From NCBI RefSeq assembly GCF_047549485.1, contig NZ_CP180191.1, positions 310,001 through 374,000 on the forward strand: a DNA stretch of 64,000 nt, in the 5' to 3' direction. Position numbers and translations under genes: made by a program. Each line of letters begins with the position of its first letter. Positions within the stretch are counted from its first letter, which is position 1. The notes under the pieces were generated by a model. That model saw only the letters and a program-made list of their open reading frames with translations, was not told the DNA's origin and did no database searches. Source of the DNA: Piscinibacterium candidicorallinum. GTDB taxonomy: Bacteria > Pseudomonadota > Gammaproteobacteria > Burkholderiales > Burkholderiaceae_C. Below are positions 1-9,727 of this stretch, piece by piece.

Positions 1-47
1 AATGATCGCGAACTAAAATCAGTCCGAATTTGATCTATTTTGTGGCG
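1..47 (-). repeat. Left-edge partial copy of a dispersed 3'-end repeat
   Basis: Read on the minus strand, the segment at the phhA stop codon contains TAGATCAAATTCGGACTG, which recurs with few changes behind pldA (13371-13386) and behind the glyoxalase-like gene (59132-59259). Positions 24-40 match 59135-59151 in 15 of 17 bases. The phhA stop codon (35-37) lies inside the repeat. The rest of the unit lies outside the window. Confidence 0.5.
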
Positions 48-907
48 GCCTTGAACAGCCGATCACTCGCCAGCACCTGATTGGCCGCATAGGTCGGCAT
101 GCCGCGCAGCTGGGTGTAGTAGGGCGTGAAGTCCGGCGCCGTGGCATCGAAGAGCTGCTTGTAGCTGTCGATGACGTAGTAGGTGTCCTGGAAGTCATCA
201 ATGCGGTACTTGCTTGCCATCACGCGCAGCAGGTCGAAGCCCACGCGGTTGGGCTTGGGCGAGAACAGGCTGTGCTGCGGCTCGCTGCCTGAGGACAGGA
301 TGCCCGCGCCGTAGATGCGCAGCCCGCTCGGTGTGTTGATCAGCCCGAATTCCACCGTGTACCAATACAGGCGTGCGAGGTACTCCAGCCCGCCCAGGGC
401 CTGCGCCTTCAGGCCGCCTTCGCCATAGGCCTGCATGTAGTCGGCAAACACCGGGTTGTAGAGCAGGGGCACGTGGCCGAAGAAGTCGTGGAACACATCG
501 GGTTCCACGATGTAGTTGAACTCGTGCTCCTCGCGCAGCCAGGTCGTGACCGGAAAGCGCCGCTGCGCCAGCAGCGAGAAGAACGCCGTCTCCGGGATGA
601 TGCCGGGCACCGCGGCGATCTCCCAGCCGGTGGCGCGGCGCAAAGAGACATTCACCTGCTCGAAGCGCGGAATCGCCTCGGCCGAGTCCATGTGCGTCAG
701 ACCATCCATGAACTCGTCGCAGGCCAGGCCCGGCAGCTTGGCGATTCGGTCTGCATACAGGCGCCGGTAGCGCTCGTGCATTTCAGGCGTGTAGGCCGCC
801 CAGTCCTGCTCGCAGGTGAAGTCTGCCCGGGCGCTGGCGTAGTCGCCGCGCGGCGGGTTGTCGGTGGCACCAAAGCTGTAGGCGGCGGGCAGGTCGTCGA
901 TCTTCAT
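35..907 (-). CDS. phhA: Phenylalanine 4-monooxygenase
   Basis: This 290-residue protein hydroxylates phenylalanine to tyrosine in the cytoplasm using a pterin cofactor and non-haem iron. The iron ligands are visible: H140 and H145 in HDFFGH, and E186 in YTVEFGL, as in bacterial aromatic amino-acid hydroxylases, and the length is typical for the family. I chose the ATG at 907 because GAGGAG lies at good spacing upstream and the protein then begins MKIDDLPAAYSF; the 28 residues of open frame before it look non-coding. It lies 64 bp downstream of hppD on the same strand, so the two probably act in sequence (phenylalanine to tyrosine, later 4-hydroxyphenylpyruvate to homogentisate). Confidence 0.95.
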   Translation of the reverse strand: MKIDDLPAAYSFGATDNPPRGDYASARADFTCEQDWAAYTPEMHERYRRLYADRIAKLPGLACDEFMDGLTHMDSAEAIPRFEQVNVSLRRATGWEIAAVPGIIPETAFFSLLAQRRFPVTTWLREEHEFNYIVEPDVFHDFFGHVPLLYNPVFADYMQAYGEGGLKAQALGGLEYLARLYWYTVEFGLINTPSGLRIYGAGILSSGSEPQHSLFSPKPNRVGFDLLRVMASKYRIDDFQDTYYVIDSYKQLFDATAPDFTPYYTQLRGMPTYAANQVLASDRLFKAATK

Positions 908-971
908 GGCGGGTCTCCTCGCGGCCGCTGCGCTTGTGGCGCGGCGACCAGCTCTCGCGATGTATGACGGC

Positions 972-2102
<1,131 letters not shown>

Positions 2103-2184
2103 GGAAGGCACCTCGATGGCTGGGACGCTGCGGCCCGGGCTGCGCCAGGCCGTGGACAATGGGCGAAATCGTACGCCTCCAAAC

Positions 2185-2201
2185 ACGCAATGGATGTGCG
2201 T
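2185..2201. promoter_or_regulatory. Second, weaker inverted repeat in the hppD/lrp gap
   Basis: ACGCA and TGCGT arms flank a 7-base spacer. The left arm begins a CGCAAT element like the one in the perfect palindrome 40 bp away, so this may be a second, degenerate site for the adjacent Lrp-type regulator. Confidence 0.3.
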
Positions 2202-2225
2202 TGTTTGCCTCTCATATCGCCCGAG

Positions 2226-2242
2226 GCGCAATAAAATTGCGC
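2226..2242. promoter_or_regulatory. Candidate Lrp/AsnC-family operator
   Basis: GCGCAAT-AAA-ATTGCGC is a perfect 7-3-7 inverted repeat in the gap between hppD and the divergent Lrp-type regulator, ending 24 bp before the regulator start. Short palindromes with an A/T centre are typical of Lrp/AsnC sites. The position suggests autoregulation and control of hppD-phhA; that is inference. Confidence 0.55.
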
Positions 2243-2266
2243 TCAGTTCAAACAGCGAGCATCTTC

Positions 2267-2740
2267 ATGCCTGCCATCGAGCTCGACCGCATCGACCGTC
2301 AGATCCTGGACCTTTTGCAGGACGACGCGCACCTCACCTATCAGCAGATTGCAGAGAGGGTGAACCTCTCAGCCAGCCCCTGCCTGCGGCGCATCAAGCG
2401 CCTGGAGGAGGCCGGCATCATCAAGCGCTACGTGGCCCTGCTGGACCCGCAGAAACTCGGCCTGGGGCTGCTCGCCTACGTCAGCGTGAAGCTCGAAAAG
2501 CGCGGCGCCAAGCCGCTGGAGAACTTTCGTGCTGCGGTGCAGACCTGGCCCGAAGTGGTGACCTGCCTGGCCATGACCGGCGAGATGGACTACCTGCTGC
2601 GCGTGCATTGCCGCGATCTGGAGCACTTCACCCATCTGGTGATGGAGCGCCTGATGACTCGGCCGGAGGTGATGGACGTCAAGAGCAGCTTTGCGCTGGA
2701 GCGTGTGAAGGACACCACGGCGCTGCCGGTGCCGCAGTAG
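2267..2740 (+). CDS. Lrp/AsnC family transcriptional regulator
   Basis: This 157-residue regulator has an N-terminal winged helix-turn-helix of Lrp type (LDRIDRQILDLLQDDAHLTY, then the recognition segment LSASPCLRRIKRLEEAG) and a C-terminal RAM ligand-sensing domain (VVTCLAMTGEMDYLLRV). The ATG at 2267 fits the family start; the open frame continues 36 codons upstream into the operator region. It is divergent from hppD-phhA, and a palindrome just before its start makes it the likely local regulator responding to an aromatic amino acid. The ligand is not known from sequence. Confidence 0.9.
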   Translation: MPAIELDRIDRQILDLLQDDAHLTYQQIAERVNLSASPCLRRIKRLEEAGIIKRYVALLDPQKLGLGLLAYVSVKLEKRGAKPLENFRAAVQTWPEVVTCLAMTGEMDYLLRVHCRDLEHFTHLVMERLMTRPEVMDVKSSFALERVKDTTALPVPQ

Positions 2741-2755
2741 CCGGGCTCGGTCGAG

Positions 2756-5047
2756 TCACTCGAACAGCTGCCCCAGCGGCACGGGCCGGCCGACGCACCA
2801 GCCCTGCACATAGTCCACGCCAAGCGCCGCGACCTGCTTGCGGACCGCCTCGTCGCCCACGCACTCGGCCACCGTACGGATGTTCAGGCGGTGTGCAATG
2901 CGCACGATCGAGGCGACGATCTCCTCGTCCAACCCCAGGCTGGTGACGCTGTAGTTGGTGGCGTTGGGGTTGGTCAGGCCGGTGATGAAGGAGCCGTCGA
3001 TCTTGATCTCGTCGACTGCGAAGCGCTTGAGATAGTCATAGGTGGCAAAGCCGGTGCCGAAGTCGTCAATCGACACTGCAAAGCCCGCCGAGCGCAACAG
3101 AGACACCGTGCTCTGCGCAAGCTGCGGGCTGGCAATGGCCTGTGATTCGGTGATCTCGAAGCCGAAGTGCCGCGCCGACAGGCCGCGCTCGGCCAGTGCG
3201 GTCTTCACGAAGCTCACGAAGCCCGGGTCGGCCAGGCTCGCCGAGCTCATGTTGATGGCGCACTTGCGGACACGTGCCAGCTGCTCCGGGCGCTTGCGGA
3301 AGTAGTCGAACACCGCTGAGACGACGACACGGTCGATCTGCGCCATCATGCCCAGCTCGGCGGCGATCGACAGGAACACACCGGGTGGCAGAAGCTGTTC
3401 CTGGTCATCGCGAAGGCGGGCCAGGATTTCAAACGCCAGCAGCGGATCCTCGGCCGAAGCAGGCTGCGCCGGCGCGATCTGCTGGGCAAAGAGCACGATG
3501 CGCCCCTCGTTGATCCAGGTGCGCACCCGTTCGCTGCGGCTGGCAATGTCGGCCAGGCGGTAGAGCAGGTCGTCCGTGAGATCGTGCCGGGGCGGTCGCT
3601 GCGCATTGACCGGGGCGGTCTGCGCCTCCAGGGCCATGAGCGTGGAGGTCATCAGCGTGGCGCTGCCGCCGCCGCCGGGCGGCAGGCGAACCACGGTCAC
3701 GCGGCCCGGCATGTCGATCATGTCGCCGTTCTCCCTGGGCACCTGATGGCGCTTGAGCGCAAGGAAGAGGGCATCCACCGTGTCGTGGCCCCGGGCGTCG
3801 TCCGAGAAGGCCAGCAGGTAGCGGCCTGGCTCGGTGGTGGCCAGCATCTTGGGCTGGTAGGCGTCGAGCTGCCGCGCCAGCTGACGGCGCGCCGACAGGA
3901 TGTTGGCCGGACCGAGCAGAAACCCGATGCGCTCCTGCGAGCCGAACCACACGGCGACCAGCAGCCAGGCGCGCTGGCTGTCGCGCGCGTCCAGCCAGCG
4001 ACCGAAGCCGAACTCGTTGTACAGACCTGTCACGGGCTCGCGCATGGCCTGGTCCTCCAGGCGCGCAAGTGCACGTGCGCGGTCGCTGGAGATCGCCTGC
4101 AGGATTTGCGCAAGCAGGGTGCCGCAGAAGATCAGCACCAGGGTCTCGAACACCTCCTTGCGCAGTGCCGGCTCGGTGGGCCGGCCGCTGCCGATCGGGT
4201 CGCTCGTCAGCACCAGCGCCAGCGACATGAGCACCGCGGCCAGGGTCAGGATCAGGTAGTTGAATCGGGCCCCCTGAGTCATGGCGCTGAAGGCGACCAG
4301 CGGCAGATAGGCCAGCGCGACGATGGTCACATAGCCGTCGTTGCCGCTGCGGCGCAGCCAGAAGATGACCGCCGCCAGCGCGATCACGGCCAGACCTGCT
4401 AGCGCGTCAATCACCGTGATGCGCAGCTCCGAAAAGCCCGGCGGGAAGGGGATGGGGTTTGCGTCGTCGTCGCTTGCGCCGAGCAGGCTCAGGATCAGCG
4501 GTGCGAACAGCAGGGTGCCCAGGGCCTGGATGACCCAGTACACGAAGGCGAGTTCGCCAAAGGCCAGCGAACCGAACTGCCCTGACAGCTTGAAGATCAG
4601 CGCGCCCAGCAGAGCCGGAAGCAGCGCGCCGATCAGCAGCGTGGCGACATAGAAGTTGAGCAGCCAGCGCAGGCGCCCGTTCTCGGAGCCGATGCCGCGC
4701 CAGCGCCGCACCTTCAGCAGCCAGCGCAATGCAGACACTGCGGCCACCACGGCAATCGCTTCTGCAGCGGCCGCGGTCAGCCCGACCCAGGGGTTGTGCG
4801 GCTGCGCGAGGGCGCCCCATGCCAGCATGCCGCCCATGATCGGCAGCAGCATCACAAAACCGTACTTCCACGTCAGCGCAAAGGCGAGTCCTGCAGGGAG
4901 CCAGAGCAGCGAAAAGTGCTCGCCCGGCGACAGGCTGCGTGACAGCCATGCCGCTAACGCGATGCCCGCAAAGGCGCCAAGCAGGCGCAGCACCCCGGCG
5001 CGGGATAGGGCGCGTGGCTGGAACTTCAGGGCGCTGCTTTTGTTCAT
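2756..5047 (-). CDS. MASE1 membrane sensor with degenerate GGDEF and EAL domains
   Basis: This 763-residue protein has an N-terminal MASE1-like membrane block of about eight hydrophobic segments (residues 20-310), a GGDEF-like region and a C-terminal EAL domain (about 520-763). The GGDEF-like part keeps an opening PVTGLYNEF (about residue 337) but has no GGDEF signature, so cyclase activity is unlikely. The EAL domain keeps its key elements: FEILARL in place of EAL (about 538), NMSS, EITES, IDDFGTG (about 660), DEIKID, AECV and VQGW. It is therefore probably an active c-di-GMP phosphodiesterase at the inner membrane. Its 3' end meets the Lrp gene 15 bp away, convergently. Confidence 0.88.
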   Translation of the reverse strand: MNKSSALKFQPRALSRAGVLRLLGAFAGIALAAWLSRSLSPGEHFSLLWLPAGLAFALTWKYGFVMLLPIMGGMLAWGALAQPHNPWVGLTAAAAEAIAVVAAVSALRWLLKVRRWRGIGSENGRLRWLLNFYVATLLIGALLPALLGALIFKLSGQFGSLAFGELAFVYWVIQALGTLLFAPLILSLLGASDDDANPIPFPPGFSELRITVIDALAGLAVIALAAVIFWLRRSGNDGYVTIVALAYLPLVAFSAMTQGARFNYLILTLAAVLMSLALVLTSDPIGSGRPTEPALRKEVFETLVLIFCGTLLAQILQAISSDRARALARLEDQAMREPVTGLYNEFGFGRWLDARDSQRAWLLVAVWFGSQERIGFLLGPANILSARRQLARQLDAYQPKMLATTEPGRYLLAFSDDARGHDTVDALFLALKRHQVPRENGDMIDMPGRVTVVRLPPGGGGSATLMTSTLMALEAQTAPVNAQRPPRHDLTDDLLYRLADIASRSERVRTWINEGRIVLFAQQIAPAQPASAEDPLLAFEILARLRDDQEQLLPPGVFLSIAAELGMMAQIDRVVVSAVFDYFRKRPEQLARVRKCAINMSSASLADPGFVSFVKTALAERGLSARHFGFEITESQAIASPQLAQSTVSLLRSAGFAVSIDDFGTGFATYDYLKRFAVDEIKIDGSFITGLTNPNATNYSVTSLGLDEEIVASIVRIAHRLNIRTVAECVGDEAVRKQVAALGVDYVQGWCVGRPVPLGQLFE

Positions 5048-5127
5048 GAGCCCCGGGATTCTATTGAGCGGCTCTCAGGCGGTGTTCACCGTTTTGGGGA
5101 GTAATGTGCTTCGGGATTGGCCCATAG

Positions 5128-5448
5128 ATGGATGGGTCGCACATGAAAGACCAGCCGATGGATCAGGTTCCGCTGCCGCCGAACGCGCCTGCGCTGCTTG
5201 CGGCCTTGCTCGCAGCGCGCCGGCCTGAGGCCAGCATCTGCCCGTCCGAGCTGGCCCGGGTGCTAGCGGAGCAGGCGGGCGAGCCGCAAGCCTGGCGCCG
5301 GTGGATGCCAGCCGCCCGTGAGACGGCCGTGACCCAGGCTCGTGTGGGGCGGGTGCGGATCACCCAAGGCGCAATCGAGCGCTCGCCGGACGAACCGCTG
5401 CTCGGCGCCATCCGCATCCGGCGCGGCCCCGGTTTCGAATCGCCCTAG
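5128..5448 (+). CDS. DUF3253 family protein
   Basis: A 106-residue protein (101 if the second ATG at 5143 is used) whose sequence (CPSELARVLAEQAGEPQAWR, then VTQARVGRVRITQGA) fits the DUF3253 family, small proteins with a winged-helix-like fold and no settled function. Neither start has a strong ribosome site. It is divergent from the MASE1-EAL gene and overlaps the end of the HIT gene by 4 bp convergently. Confidence 0.7.
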   Translation: MDGSHMKDQPMDQVPLPPNAPALLAALLAARRPEASICPSELARVLAEQAGEPQAWRRWMPAARETAVTQARVGRVRITQGAIERSPDEPLLGAIRIRRGPGFESP

Positions 5449-5891
5449 GCGTCAAGCGGCGCGAGCGCCGCGCAGATGGCTTGCGCCAGCGGATCGCGCA
5501 GATCGGCGCCGTGGGCCACGCCTTCGCGCTGTTTCGACGCCCAGGTCGGCTGGGGGAAGTGTGCGTCGTCCGGCCAGCGCGGGATGACGTGCCAGTGCAC
5601 ATGCGGCGCCATGTTGCCGAAGCTCGCGAGATTGATCTTGTGCGGGTTGAGCACGGCGCGCATGGCACGCTCAACGGCGAACACGGCCTGCATCAGCAGG
5701 TGCTGCTCGCTCTCGGGCAGATCGCTCATCTCGCGCACGTGGGTATTCCAGATCACGCGCACGAAACAGGGGTAGTCAGGCTCGTCCGCAAAGACGACGC
5801 GCCAGCGCGAGCTGCGCAGGATCAAGCGGCCGCCATCCGCGGCACACAGCGGGCAAGTGGCGGGCTGGCCGCCGGGTACGTGAGCATTCAT
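5445..5891 (-). CDS. HIT family nucleotide hydrolase/transferase
   Basis: This 148-residue protein carries the histidine triad HVHWHVIPR (H97, H99, H101), the catalytic signature of HIT proteins that cleave nucleoside phosphoramidates or dinucleotides. An N-terminal CPLC pair (C13, C16) may bind zinc as in several bacterial HIT proteins. Its substrate cannot be told from sequence. It ends in a 4-bp convergent overlap with the DUF3253 gene. Confidence 0.9.
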   Translation of the reverse strand: MNAHVPGGQPATCPLCAADGGRLILRSSRWRVVFADEPDYPCFVRVIWNTHVREMSDLPESEQHLLMQAVFAVERAMRAVLNPHKINLASFGNMAPHVHWHVIPRWPDDAHFPQPTWASKQREGVAHGADLRDPLAQAICAALAPLDA

Positions 5892-6060
5892 CGCCTGATT
5901 ACAGCAGTGCGACAGTCCGCTTGCGCAGCTGGGCGATGGATCACATAGACTCGGACCCGATGCCGCGGGTGGATGCTCTACAGATCAACGACGCCCCGGA
6001 CTGCTGTCAAACTCGCACAAGCGCACGCAAGCGCGTCGCCCCACCTCTGCACACACCCTC

Positions 6061-7485
6061 ATGCATCTGCGCCTGCTCTGCCACTTCGGTCTCGTGCTGC
6101 TCGGTCTGTGCGCGGCTGGCAACCTGAGCGCCCAGATCGGCAGCGGCGATCGCAATGGGCGCGCAGCCGCGCAGCAAGACAGGGCGCTGCCCGAGCCATC
6201 GGCCTCTGCACGCGAGCTGTTTTCCCGGACCAAGGATCGGATCGTGCAGGTGCGCGTCCTGCTTTCCAGCGCAAGCGAGCAGTCGTCCCTGGGGTCCGGG
6301 TTTCTGGTGCGTGACGACGGCGCACAGGGCGCCTGGGTGCTCACCAACTATCACGTCATCAGCGCGCTGGCCATCCACCCGGAGAAGTACCGCATCGAGT
6401 TGCGGGGCACGAATGAGCGCAAGATACGTGCACAGCTCATGGCCGTGGATGTCATCCACGACCTCGCCGTTCTGCGCACGGAAGCCACGGCCGCGGATGC
6501 CACTCCCGCGCCCTGGAATGTGTTTGCACTGCGTGACACGGCGCTCGTTCAGGGCAGCAAGGTCTTTGCCATGGGCAACCCGCTGGAACTGGGCTTCGTG
6601 ATCTCCGAAGGCATCTACAACGGGCCGGTGGAGTCGCGCATCTATGAACAAATGCTGTTTTCAGGCTCCTTGAACTCCGGCATGAGCGGCGGCCCCGCGA
6701 TCGACGAGGCCGGGCGCGTGGTAGGCGTGAATGTGGCGACGCGCCGGGATGGCGAGCAGCTCAGCTTTCTGGTGCCCGTACGCTATGCCCGCGAGCTGCT
6801 GGAACGCGCGTGGACCGGCAAGCCGCGCAAGGAATGGCGCACGGAGATCGCACGCCAGCTGCTGGTGCATCAGGACTTTGTGGCCAGCAAGCTGCTTGCG
6901 GACGAGAAGTCCGCAAGCGCGCCGCCGGTGGTGGCACCGGCGGGTGCAGCCGCTCCAGAGCGAGCGCGTGCAGGCTTCGCGAGTCAGACCCTGGCCGGCC
7001 GTCCGGTGCCGACCTTGGATGGCAGCCTGACCCGATGCTGGGCACGGGGTCTGGAGGGAGAGAAGCTGCGCTACCAGCGCGACACCCTGGACTGTGACTT
7101 GCGCGCCGACCTCTTCGTCAGCGACCGTCTGTTCACCGGTACCCTGAGTCTGCAGCACACGCTGCTGCGCAATGACAGGCTTGCGCTGCCTCAATTCCTG
7201 AATCTGGGACAGGGAGGCCTGGGCAGCGGTGCCTTCCGCTTCGGCCGCGGCGAACTGACGCCGGCCGAGTGCCGAGACGATTATGTCAGGGCTGCAAAGC
7301 ACGTCTACCGGGTGGCCGTGTGCGTACGGGCCTACCGCAAGTTTGAGGGCCTCTACGACTACACCGTGCTGGCCACTCAGGTGGACGATGCGCGCGAGCG
7401 GCAGTCCAGCAGCCTTCGCCTGCAGGGGTTTTCCTTCGAGAACGCACAACGCCTCGCGCGCCAGTTCCTGGAGCGCCTGCAATGA
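6061..7485 (+). CDS. Secreted trypsin-like serine protease
   Basis: This 474-residue protein starts with a signal peptide (hydrophobic residues 4-19, likely cleavage after LSAQ). The S1C-type protease domain follows with an intact catalytic triad: H98 (TNYHVI), D134 (IHDLAVL) and S209 in NSGMSGGPA. Residues from about 300 on form a second domain I do not recognise; there is no clear PDZ domain. It should act in the periplasm. The stop overlaps the start of the FHA gene by 4 bp, so the two are translationally coupled and probably work together. No good ribosome site precedes the ATG. Confidence 0.85.
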   Translation: MHLRLLCHFGLVLLGLCAAGNLSAQIGSGDRNGRAAAQQDRALPEPSASARELFSRTKDRIVQVRVLLSSASEQSSLGSGFLVRDDGAQGAWVLTNYHVISALAIHPEKYRIELRGTNERKIRAQLMAVDVIHDLAVLRTEATAADATPAPWNVFALRDTALVQGSKVFAMGNPLELGFVISEGIYNGPVESRIYEQMLFSGSLNSGMSGGPAIDEAGRVVGVNVATRRDGEQLSFLVPVRYARELLERAWTGKPRKEWRTEIARQLLVHQDFVASKLLADEKSASAPPVVAPAGAAAPERARAGFASQTLAGRPVPTLDGSLTRCWARGLEGEKLRYQRDTLDCDLRADLFVSDRLFTGTLSLQHTLLRNDRLALPQFLNLGQGGLGSGAFRFGRGELTPAECRDDYVRAAKHVYRVAVCVRAYRKFEGLYDYTVLATQVDDARERQSSSLRLQGFSFENAQRLARQFLERLQ

Positions 7486-8444
7486 GCTGGTTCATTGAGC
7501 ATCTGCATCGGGACGGCACCGTCATCGCCCGCGTGCCACTGCAGGGCAGCCGCTGCCGGATCGGCCGCGCGCTGGACAACGATCTGGTGCTGGATGATGC
7601 ACATGTCGCGGCACATCATGCAGAGCTGATCGTGGGCGAGGCCGGGACGGCGGAGCTCGTGGACCTCGGCACGCGCAACGGTGTGGCGCGCCAGAAGGGG
7701 CGACGGGCGACGCGTCTGGACGTGTCGGATGAGCAACCGCTGCGGATTGGCCAGTCGCTGATCCGGGTGCGCAGCAGCACTTGGTCGCTGCCGCCGGAGC
7801 TGCCGCTGCAAACCCGGTGGATCTGGCCCTGGGCGCTGCTGGCGCTGCTTGCAGTGCTCGGGCATAGCGCCTGGGACGTCTGGCTGCGCGACCTGGGCGA
7901 GAAGTCGCCGCCCTATCTGAATCTGCTGGCCGGCAGCGCGATTGCCGTGGCGATCTGGAGCGGCCTGTATGCCTTGCTGGGGCGCCTGATCAGTGGCAAC
8001 GAACGATTCTTCTCGCACCTGCTGATCGCCTGCTGCGGCTACCTGATCGCAGTCCTGGTGGATCGGGTGCTGGAGCTGCTTGCCTTTGCGAGCGGCTGGC
8101 TGTGGCCGCTGCAGATTTCGCGCTTCGTGCTGATCCTGGTGGTGGCACTCATCGTCCGGACGCACCTGCGGCTGGCTGATCCGCGCCACTGGCCCACGCT
8201 GCGCTGGGCCGTGGGTGTCGTTGCCGTGGGGGCGGCTCTGGTGCCGCTTGCGCAGCTGTGGATCTCCGAGCGGCGCTTCACGCAGATCCAGACGCTGTCC
8301 GGCCTTGAGCATCCTGCCGTACGTCTGGCCAAGCCTGTCACCGTGGAGCAGTTCGGCGCTCAAGCCCAGCAGCTCAAGGCCCGCGCGGACGCTGCGCGCA
8401 AGCGCGAGGGCAACACGGACGCCGCCGAGTTTGAAGAAGACTGA
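7482..8444 (+). CDS. FHA-domain membrane protein
   Basis: This 320-residue protein begins with a forkhead-associated domain (residues 1-100): GSRCRIGRALDNDLVLDD, AHHAEL and DLGTRNGV match the phosphothreonine-binding core. Five or six hydrophobic segments follow (about 108-270), then a soluble tail. It overlaps the secreted protease gene by 4 bp. FHA domains read Ser/Thr phosphorylation; no kinase gene lies in the window, so the partner is unknown. Confidence 0.85.
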   Translation: MSWFIEHLHRDGTVIARVPLQGSRCRIGRALDNDLVLDDAHVAAHHAELIVGEAGTAELVDLGTRNGVARQKGRRATRLDVSDEQPLRIGQSLIRVRSSTWSLPPELPLQTRWIWPWALLALLAVLGHSAWDVWLRDLGEKSPPYLNLLAGSAIAVAIWSGLYALLGRLISGNERFFSHLLIACCGYLIAVLVDRVLELLAFASGWLWPLQISRFVLILVVALIVRTHLRLADPRHWPTLRWAVGVVAVGAALVPLAQLWISERRFTQIQTLSGLEHPAVRLAKPVTVEQFGAQAQQLKARADAARKREGNTDAAEFEED

Positions 8445-8464
8445 CACACAAGCGAGCAGACACC

Positions 8465-9718
8465 ATGAGCGCAAGCCCTTCCAGAGCAGAGCCCGGCGCA
8501 GCCGCGATGGCGGGTGTGCGCGTGCTGGATTTGTCTCGGGTGCTGGCTGGCCCGTGGTGCACGCAAACGCTCGCTGATCTTGGTGCGGATGTGATCAAGA
8601 TCGAGCGCCCCGGCGCGGGTGACGACACCCGCGCGTGGGGCCCGCCCTTCATGAACGCGCATGATGGTGAGCCGACGCGCGAGAGCGCCTACTACCTCGG
8701 GACCAACCGCAACAAGCGCAGCGTGACGGTGGACATCGCGCAGCCCGAGGGGCAGGCACTGCTCCGTGAGCTGGCGCAGCAGTGCGATGTGTTCGTGGAG
8801 AACTTCAAGGTGGGCGACATGGCGCGCTACGGGTTGGACTATGCGCGTCTTGCCGTGCTGAACCCGCGCATCGTGTACTGCTCCATCACAGGGTTCGGCC
8901 AGACCGGGCCTTACAAGGACCGCGCCGGCTACGACTACGCCATCCAGGGCATGGGCGGCCTGATGAGCGTGACCGGCGAACGCGACGACCTGCCCGGCGG
9001 CGGCCCGCAGAAGGTGGGCGTGGCCGTGGCGGATCTCTTCACCGGCCTGTACTCGACCATCGGGATACTGGCCGCGCTGCGCCATGCGCAGACGACCGGG
9101 CAGGGCCAGCATCTGGACATGGCCCTGCTCGATTGCCAGGTGGCGATGCTGGCCAACCTCTCGGCCAACTATCTGGTCAGCGGCAAGACGCCCCAGCGCA
9201 TGGGCAATGCGCATCCGAACATCGTGCCGTATCAGGTGTTTGAGGCAAGCGACGGCTTCCTGATTCTGGCGGTCGGCAACGACAGTCAGTTTGCGAAGTT
9301 CTGCGAGGTTGCCGGCTTGCCGGACCTCCCCAAGGACGCGCGCTTTGCCACCAACGCTGCGCGTGTGCAGCACCGCGAGGTGCTTGTGCCGATGCTGGTT
9401 GAGCGCTTTCGGATGCGTAGCCGTGCGCAGTGGCTTGACGCGCTCGAAGCGGCCAAGGTGCCGGCTGGGCCAATCAACAATCTGGCGGAGGTGTTTGCCG
9501 ACCCGCAGGTGCAGCACCGCGGGCTGGCGCAGGTCGTCGAGCACCCGGATCGGCCGGCGCAGCAGCTTGTCACCAGCCCGATCCGGCTGTCTGCCACGCC
9601 GACGACGCAGCGGCGCGCCCCGCCTCGCTTGGGTGAGCACACCGATCAGGTACTCGCCGAGTTTGGCCTCACGCCGGACCGGGTCGCCTCGCTGCGCGCG
9701 GCTGGCGTGCTTGGCTGA
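8465..9718 (+). CDS. CaiB/BaiF family CoA-transferase (class III)
   Basis: This 417-residue enzyme moves CoA between carboxylic acids in the cytoplasm. Family marks include VLDLSRVLAGPWCTQTLADL-type N-terminus, VDIAQPEG, and the catalytic aspartate D157 in AGYDYAIQGMGGLMS; the length is normal. The donor and acceptor acids are not evident. It follows the FHA gene by 20 bp and may share its transcript, though a functional link is not obvious. The convergent permease gene ends 9 bp away. Confidence 0.92.
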   Translation: MSASPSRAEPGAAAMAGVRVLDLSRVLAGPWCTQTLADLGADVIKIERPGAGDDTRAWGPPFMNAHDGEPTRESAYYLGTNRNKRSVTVDIAQPEGQALLRELAQQCDVFVENFKVGDMARYGLDYARLAVLNPRIVYCSITGFGQTGPYKDRAGYDYAIQGMGGLMSVTGERDDLPGGGPQKVGVAVADLFTGLYSTIGILAALRHAQTTGQGQHLDMALLDCQVAMLANLSANYLVSGKTPQRMGNAHPNIVPYQVFEASDGFLILAVGNDSQFAKFCEVAGLPDLPKDARFATNAARVQHREVLVPMLVERFRMRSRAQWLDALEAAKVPAGPINNLAEVFADPQVQHRGLAQVVEHPDRPAQQLVTSPIRLSATPTTQRRAPPRLGEHTDQVLAEFGLTPDRVASLRAAGVLG

Positions 9719-9727
9719 GCGTGGTCA

